In this document: positions 61,116 to 64,000 of the stretch, one piece after another | Numbering within the stretch: position 1 is the stretch's first letter | Layout of the letters: each line of letters begins with the position of its first letter | Assembly: GCA_963729695.1 (NCBI GenBank) | Contig: CAVSOT010000003.1 | Span: forward strand, 992,001 to 1,056,000 | Length of the DNA: 64,000 nt | Direction: 5' to 3' | Source: PALSA-693 sp963729695 | GTDB lineage: Bacteria; Actinomycetota; Acidimicrobiia; Acidimicrobiales; Palsa-688 | Translations under genes and position numbers: made by a program | The notes under the pieces: model-generated | What the model was told of the DNA's origin: nothing | The model's database searches: none | Seen by the model: the letters and a program-made list of their open reading frames with translations, nothing else

Positions 61116-63182
61116 ATGGACGCCATCCGTATGCATCCGAGATATCCCCACGTCTTCCGCCCGGTCCAGATAGGTCCCGTAGAGGTACCCAACCGATTCT
61201 ACTTTGCGCCTCACGGGGTATCGCTGGGGGCGGGCACGAAGCCGACGGCCGACTTCGTCTCCTACAGCGCGGAGCGGGTCAAGGGTGGCTGCGGCCTGGT
61301 GATCAACAGCCTTCCGGTACACGAACGGGGATCCGTCTCCCGGGCGACCCCCTTCCCGAAGGAAAACGTCCCCGCCTTCCGAGTGATGGCCGATGCCGTC
61401 CACGAGGCCGGGGGGAAGGTGTTCGGCGAGGTTTTCTACTGGTGGGGAGCGAACGGATACTGGGGGCCGCTGAGCCCACCGGCCCCCCCGCTCTCCGCGT
61501 CAGCCGTGCAATACGAGTATCGCGGCATCACCCGATCGACCCACGAGATGGGGGCGGACGAGATTCGGGCCATGGTGGGTGCCTTCGGCCAGTCGGCGGC
61601 CAATCTACGGGCTGCGGGTTACGACGGCGTGATGCTCCACGTGGCGCACGGCGCGCTTTTGGAGCAGTTCCTGTCGCCGTACTTCAACCGGCGCAGGGAC
61701 TCCTACGGAGGCAGTCTCGAAAACCGGATGCGATTCCTGGTGGAGTGCCTGGACGTGGTGCGTGAGGAGGCTGGACCGGACCTGGCGGTGGGAATCCGCT
61801 TCAACTGCAACGAGCTCCTCCCGGGGGGCTACGACAGCCGGGGCGCTCGCGAGGTCCTGTCCAGGCTCTGCCAGGGAGGCTTGGTGCACTTCGTGGACCT
61901 CGACGTCGGGGTCGAACCCTTGCAGCTTCCGCTGGGCATGCCGCCTGTGTTTCTCGAGCCCCATGTGTACCGACCACACGTGGAAGCGGTGCGCAGCGCC
62001 ACAGGAGATGTGCCGGTGCTGAGTGTGTTGGGCCGGCTGACGTCCATCGCGGATGCGGACTCGGTGATCGCCGCCGGCGTGTGCGACATGGTGGGGGCAG
62101 CCCGGGCTTTGATTGCCGAGCCTGAGCTGGTCAAGAACGCCCGCGAGGGAAACGAGGACCGCAGCCGAACCTGCATCGCCTGCAACTGGTGTATGTCCGT
62201 TCGTCTCGAGGGAGGACAGGGCTGCGCTATCAACCCGGCGAGTTATCGGGAGCGCTCGTGGGGTCTTACTTCGTTCACCCCGGCGGCCCGCCCGTGCCAG
62301 GTCGTCGTGGTTGGCGCGGGACCGGCCGGGCTGGAGGCGGCCCGGGTGAGTGCGCTTCGAGGGCACGACGTCACGGTGTTCGAGGCCCGAGCCTTCCTCG
62401 GCGGCGGCCTGGCGCTGTGGGCGAGCCTGCCCGGTCGGGAGTGGTATCTCAAGGGCATCGAATGGTGGGAGCGCGAGCTGGCGCGGCTCGGCGTCAAGGT
62501 CCTCACCGGGTCCCCGGCCACGGCCGCCTCGGTGCTGTCGGCGCAGCCGGATGCGGTGATCGTCGCGACCGGGGCGCGCTACAGCCCGGGCGGCCACAGC
62601 TACTTCCTCGAAGTCGACATTCCGGGCTACGACCGGCCGTTCGTATACCGCCCCGAGGACATCCTCGTCGAGGGGAGGCGCCCGTCGGGAAGGGTGGTGC
62701 TGCTCGACGCCGAGGGGCTCAATACGAGTGCAGGGGTGGCTGAGGTCCTGGCTCGCGCCGGAGCTGAGGTCGAATTCCTCACCCCTGGCTTCTCGCCCGT
62801 GTCGGCTCCCCTCGTCGAATCCAACGACGTCGGGTTCGTGGTAACGCGCCTGAAAGAAGCGGGTGTTGTCCTGGTCCCTTCCACGTATATTCGGAGCATC
62901 GGTGAGCGCCAGGTGACCGTCTACGACGTCTTCACCCAGGAGGATCGAATTATTTCGGGAGTCGACGCGGTGGTCCTGTCGACCGGCCGCGAGGCAGTCA
63001 ATCAATTGGCAACAGAGCTTGACGCCAAGGTGCCGCAACTGTTCACCGTCGGTGATGCCCTTGCCCCCAGGTCACTCGGAACGGCAGCGTACGAGGGTCA
63101 CAAGTTCGCTCGCTATGTCGGCGAGCCCTCGGCGCCGCGGACGATAGCGGAGACCTACTTCGCTCCGGAGCCCCAGAGCTAG
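61116..63182 (+). CDS. Old-yellow-enzyme/trimethylamine-dehydrogenase-type FMN, FAD, 4Fe-4S oxidoreductase
   Basis: A 688-residue protein. The FMN TIM barrel (about 1-355) contains FRPVQIGPVEVPNRFYFAPH, HVAHGALLEQFLSPYFNRR and RRDSYGGSLENRMRF. The 4Fe-4S motif is CIACNWC with a further Cys in GGQGCAINP. The C-terminal half has a FAD/NAD fold (VVVGAGPAGLEAARVSALRG). This is the 2,4-dienoyl-CoA reductase / trimethylamine-dehydrogenase layout, at normal length. A role in reducing a conjugated double bond or in demethylation is possible. It follows the GMC gene by 13 bp. Confidence 0.93.
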   Translation: MDAIRMHPRYPHVFRPVQIGPVEVPNRFYFAPHGVSLGAGTKPTADFVSYSAERVKGGCGLVINSLPVHERGSVSRATPFPKENVPAFRVMADAVHEAGGKVFGEVFYWWGANGYWGPLSPPAPPLSASAVQYEYRGITRSTHEMGADEIRAMVGAFGQSAANLRAAGYDGVMLHVAHGALLEQFLSPYFNRRRDSYGGSLENRMRFLVECLDVVREEAGPDLAVGIRFNCNELLPGGYDSRGAREVLSRLCQGGLVHFVDLDVGVEPLQLPLGMPPVFLEPHVYRPHVEAVRSATGDVPVLSVLGRLTSIADADSVIAAGVCDMVGAARALIAEPELVKNAREGNEDRSRTCIACNWCMSVRLEGGQGCAINPASYRERSWGLTSFTPAARPCQVVVVGAGPAGLEAARVSALRGHDVTVFEARAFLGGGLALWASLPGREWYLKGIEWWERELARLGVKVLTGSPATAASVLSAQPDAVIVATGARYSPGGHSYFLEVDIPGYDRPFVYRPEDILVEGRRPSGRVVLLDAEGLNTSAGVAEVLARAGAEVEFLTPGFSPVSAPLVESNDVGFVVTRLKEAGVVLVPSTYIRSIGERQVTVYDVFTQEDRIISGVDAVVLSTGREAVNQLATELDAKVPQLFTVGDALAPRSLGTAAYEGHKFARYVGEPSAPRTIAETYFAPEPQS

Positions 63183-63231
63183 CCCCCTGCACCCTGCACA
63201 ACTCTGCCGTCTGCAACCGGGCGAGAGGATC

Positions 63232-63984
63232 TCAGATAGCCATCTCGCCTGCGTCCACCTGCAACACGCTTCCCGTCATGAATAGCGACAGGTCGCTGGC
63301 ACAAAACAGCACCACCCGGGCCACGTCGTCCGGCCGCCCCGCACGTCCCAGCGGAGCGAGCGGCCCGCCTGGGTTCATCCCTCCGGTCGCCACTTCGACG
63401 CCTGGCGTCACAATCCTGGATGGGGCGACCGCGAGGACGCGGATTCCATTACCAGCGAACTCCAACGCCAGTTGGCGGGTGATCCCGATCACGCCGTGCT
63501 TCGAGGCGGCATAGTGGGTCACGCGGGGACCCCTTCCCCGAATACCCGCCACCGACGAGAGGTTGACGATCACCCCGCCGCGGTCGGCCCCGACCATGCG
63601 CCGAGCCGCTTCTCGGCAGCCGATGAAGGTGCCGCCGAGGTTGATGCCGATCACCCGGCTCCATTCGGCGTCAGAAAGGTCGAGGGCCGGGGTGGATGGG
63701 TAGATGCCCGCATTGTTGACCCAGATGTCGATGCCCCCGAGTTCGGCCACGGCCAGGTCTGCCGCAGCAGAGATCGAGGCCCCGTCGGCCACGTCGAGCG
63801 GAGTCGACAAGGCGGAGCGGCCGAACGCGGCGCCGATCTCGGAGGCCGCGGCCTTGGCGCCCGTCTCGTCGATATCTCCGATCAGGACGCTGGCGCCGGC
63901 TTCAGCCAGCCGCCGAGCAATCGCATGGCCGAGACCCTTGGCCCCGCCGGTAATCACGGCAGTCCTGCCGGCCAGCGAAATCAA
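63232..63984 (-). CDS. SDR-family dehydrogenase, 5' end possibly outside the window
   Basis: At least 250 residues of a classical SDR. TGGAKGLG, VNNAGIYP, NLSSVAG and HYAASKHG (Y-x-x-x-K) are intact, with a C-terminal FMTGSVLQVDAGEM. The only in-window start is a TTG at 63984 with a poor ribosome-binding site. The same frame is open to the right edge and reads RSLPELISLAGRTAV, so the true start may lie beyond 64000. Its neighbours suggest a step in the same oxidative pathway. Confidence 0.88.
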   Translation of the reverse strand: MISLAGRTAVITGGAKGLGHAIARRLAEAGASVLIGDIDETGAKAAASEIGAAFGRSALSTPLDVADGASISAAADLAVAELGGIDIWVNNAGIYPSTPALDLSDAEWSRVIGINLGGTFIGCREAARRMVGADRGGVIVNLSSVAGIRGRGPRVTHYAASKHGVIGITRQLALEFAGNGIRVLAVAPSRIVTPGVEVATGGMNPGGPLAPLGRAGRPDDVARVVLFCASDLSLFMTGSVLQVDAGEMAI

Positions 63985-64000
63985 CTCTGGCAGCGACCGC

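Noticed and set aside
59486..61192. A 568-codon minus-strand frame over the GMC oxidoreductase
   Set aside because: The plus strand carries all GMC signatures; this frame has none.

Overview
The window is GC-rich, uses GTG and TTG starts often, and packs genes into runs with ATGA or GTGA stop/start overlaps. It carries F420-type LLM oxidoreductase, DevR/DevS-like, cytochrome P450, CaiB/BaiF and MoxR-DUF58-transglutaminase genes. Together these point to a high-GC actinobacterium, most likely an Acidimicrobiia-like or mycobacteria-like environmental lineage; this is an inference from gene content, not a placement. I saw no rRNA, tRNA, CRISPR array, transposase or phage gene.

Layout. (1) 1-8.8 kb: a truncated solute-binding-protein remnant, then a minus-strand run of two SDR dehydrogenases (one frameshifted), a three-gene CHAT-protease module (beta-rich protein, helical/TPR-like protein, CHAT protein) and a HyuB-type hydantoinase; a frameshifted serine beta-lactamase-like hydrolase follows on the plus strand. 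(2) 8.8-15.6 kb: tandem CaiB/BaiF CoA-transferase, lipoprotein ABC solute-binding protein, D-aminoacylase-type amidohydrolase and a P450. (3) 15.9-22.5 kb: a compact accessory cluster holding a GNAT-like protein with a polyproline/acidic tail, two 2OG-Fe(II) oxygenases, two glycosyltransferases (one Skp1-GnT-like), a sulfotransferase, a PIG-L deacetylase and a radical SAM protein. This is the best candidate for an undescribed system. (4) 22.5-31.8 kb: membrane protein, PPOX protein, DevR/DevS-like two-component pair, a four-repeat secreted protein, LapA-like, ScoMcrA-N-like and HicA-like small proteins, PPK2 and an epimerase with a clear promoter/operator. (5) 31.8-48.5 kb: a miniature LuxR-type regulator, FHA-HTH and Ser/Thr kinase divergent pair, zinc-ribbon membrane protein, a translationally coupled MoxR-DUF58-pseudotransglutaminase-surface protein operon, a secreted repeat protein, a decayed duplication and a large helical protein with a hydrophobic core. 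(6) 48.8-64 kb: a catabolic island of three P450s, LLM oxidoreductase, metallo-beta-lactamase, two amidohydrolases (one with an apparent internal deletion), SDRs, GMC and old-yellow-enzyme-type oxidoreductases, plus mtnA with a class II aldolase.

How it works together. Regions 1, 2 and 6 look like oxidation, CoA activation and hydrolysis of hydrophobic carboxylic or cyclic compounds (P450, SDR, CoA transferase, OYE, amidohydrolase); the substrate cannot be read from sequence. Region 3 looks like hydroxylation-dependent glycosylation and decoration of a peptide or glycan. Region 5 looks like cell-envelope assembly and signalling.

Caution: seven genes carry apparent frameshifts. That density fits indel errors in a long-read or draft assembly as well as real decay, so those genes are described at full span with the shift located.
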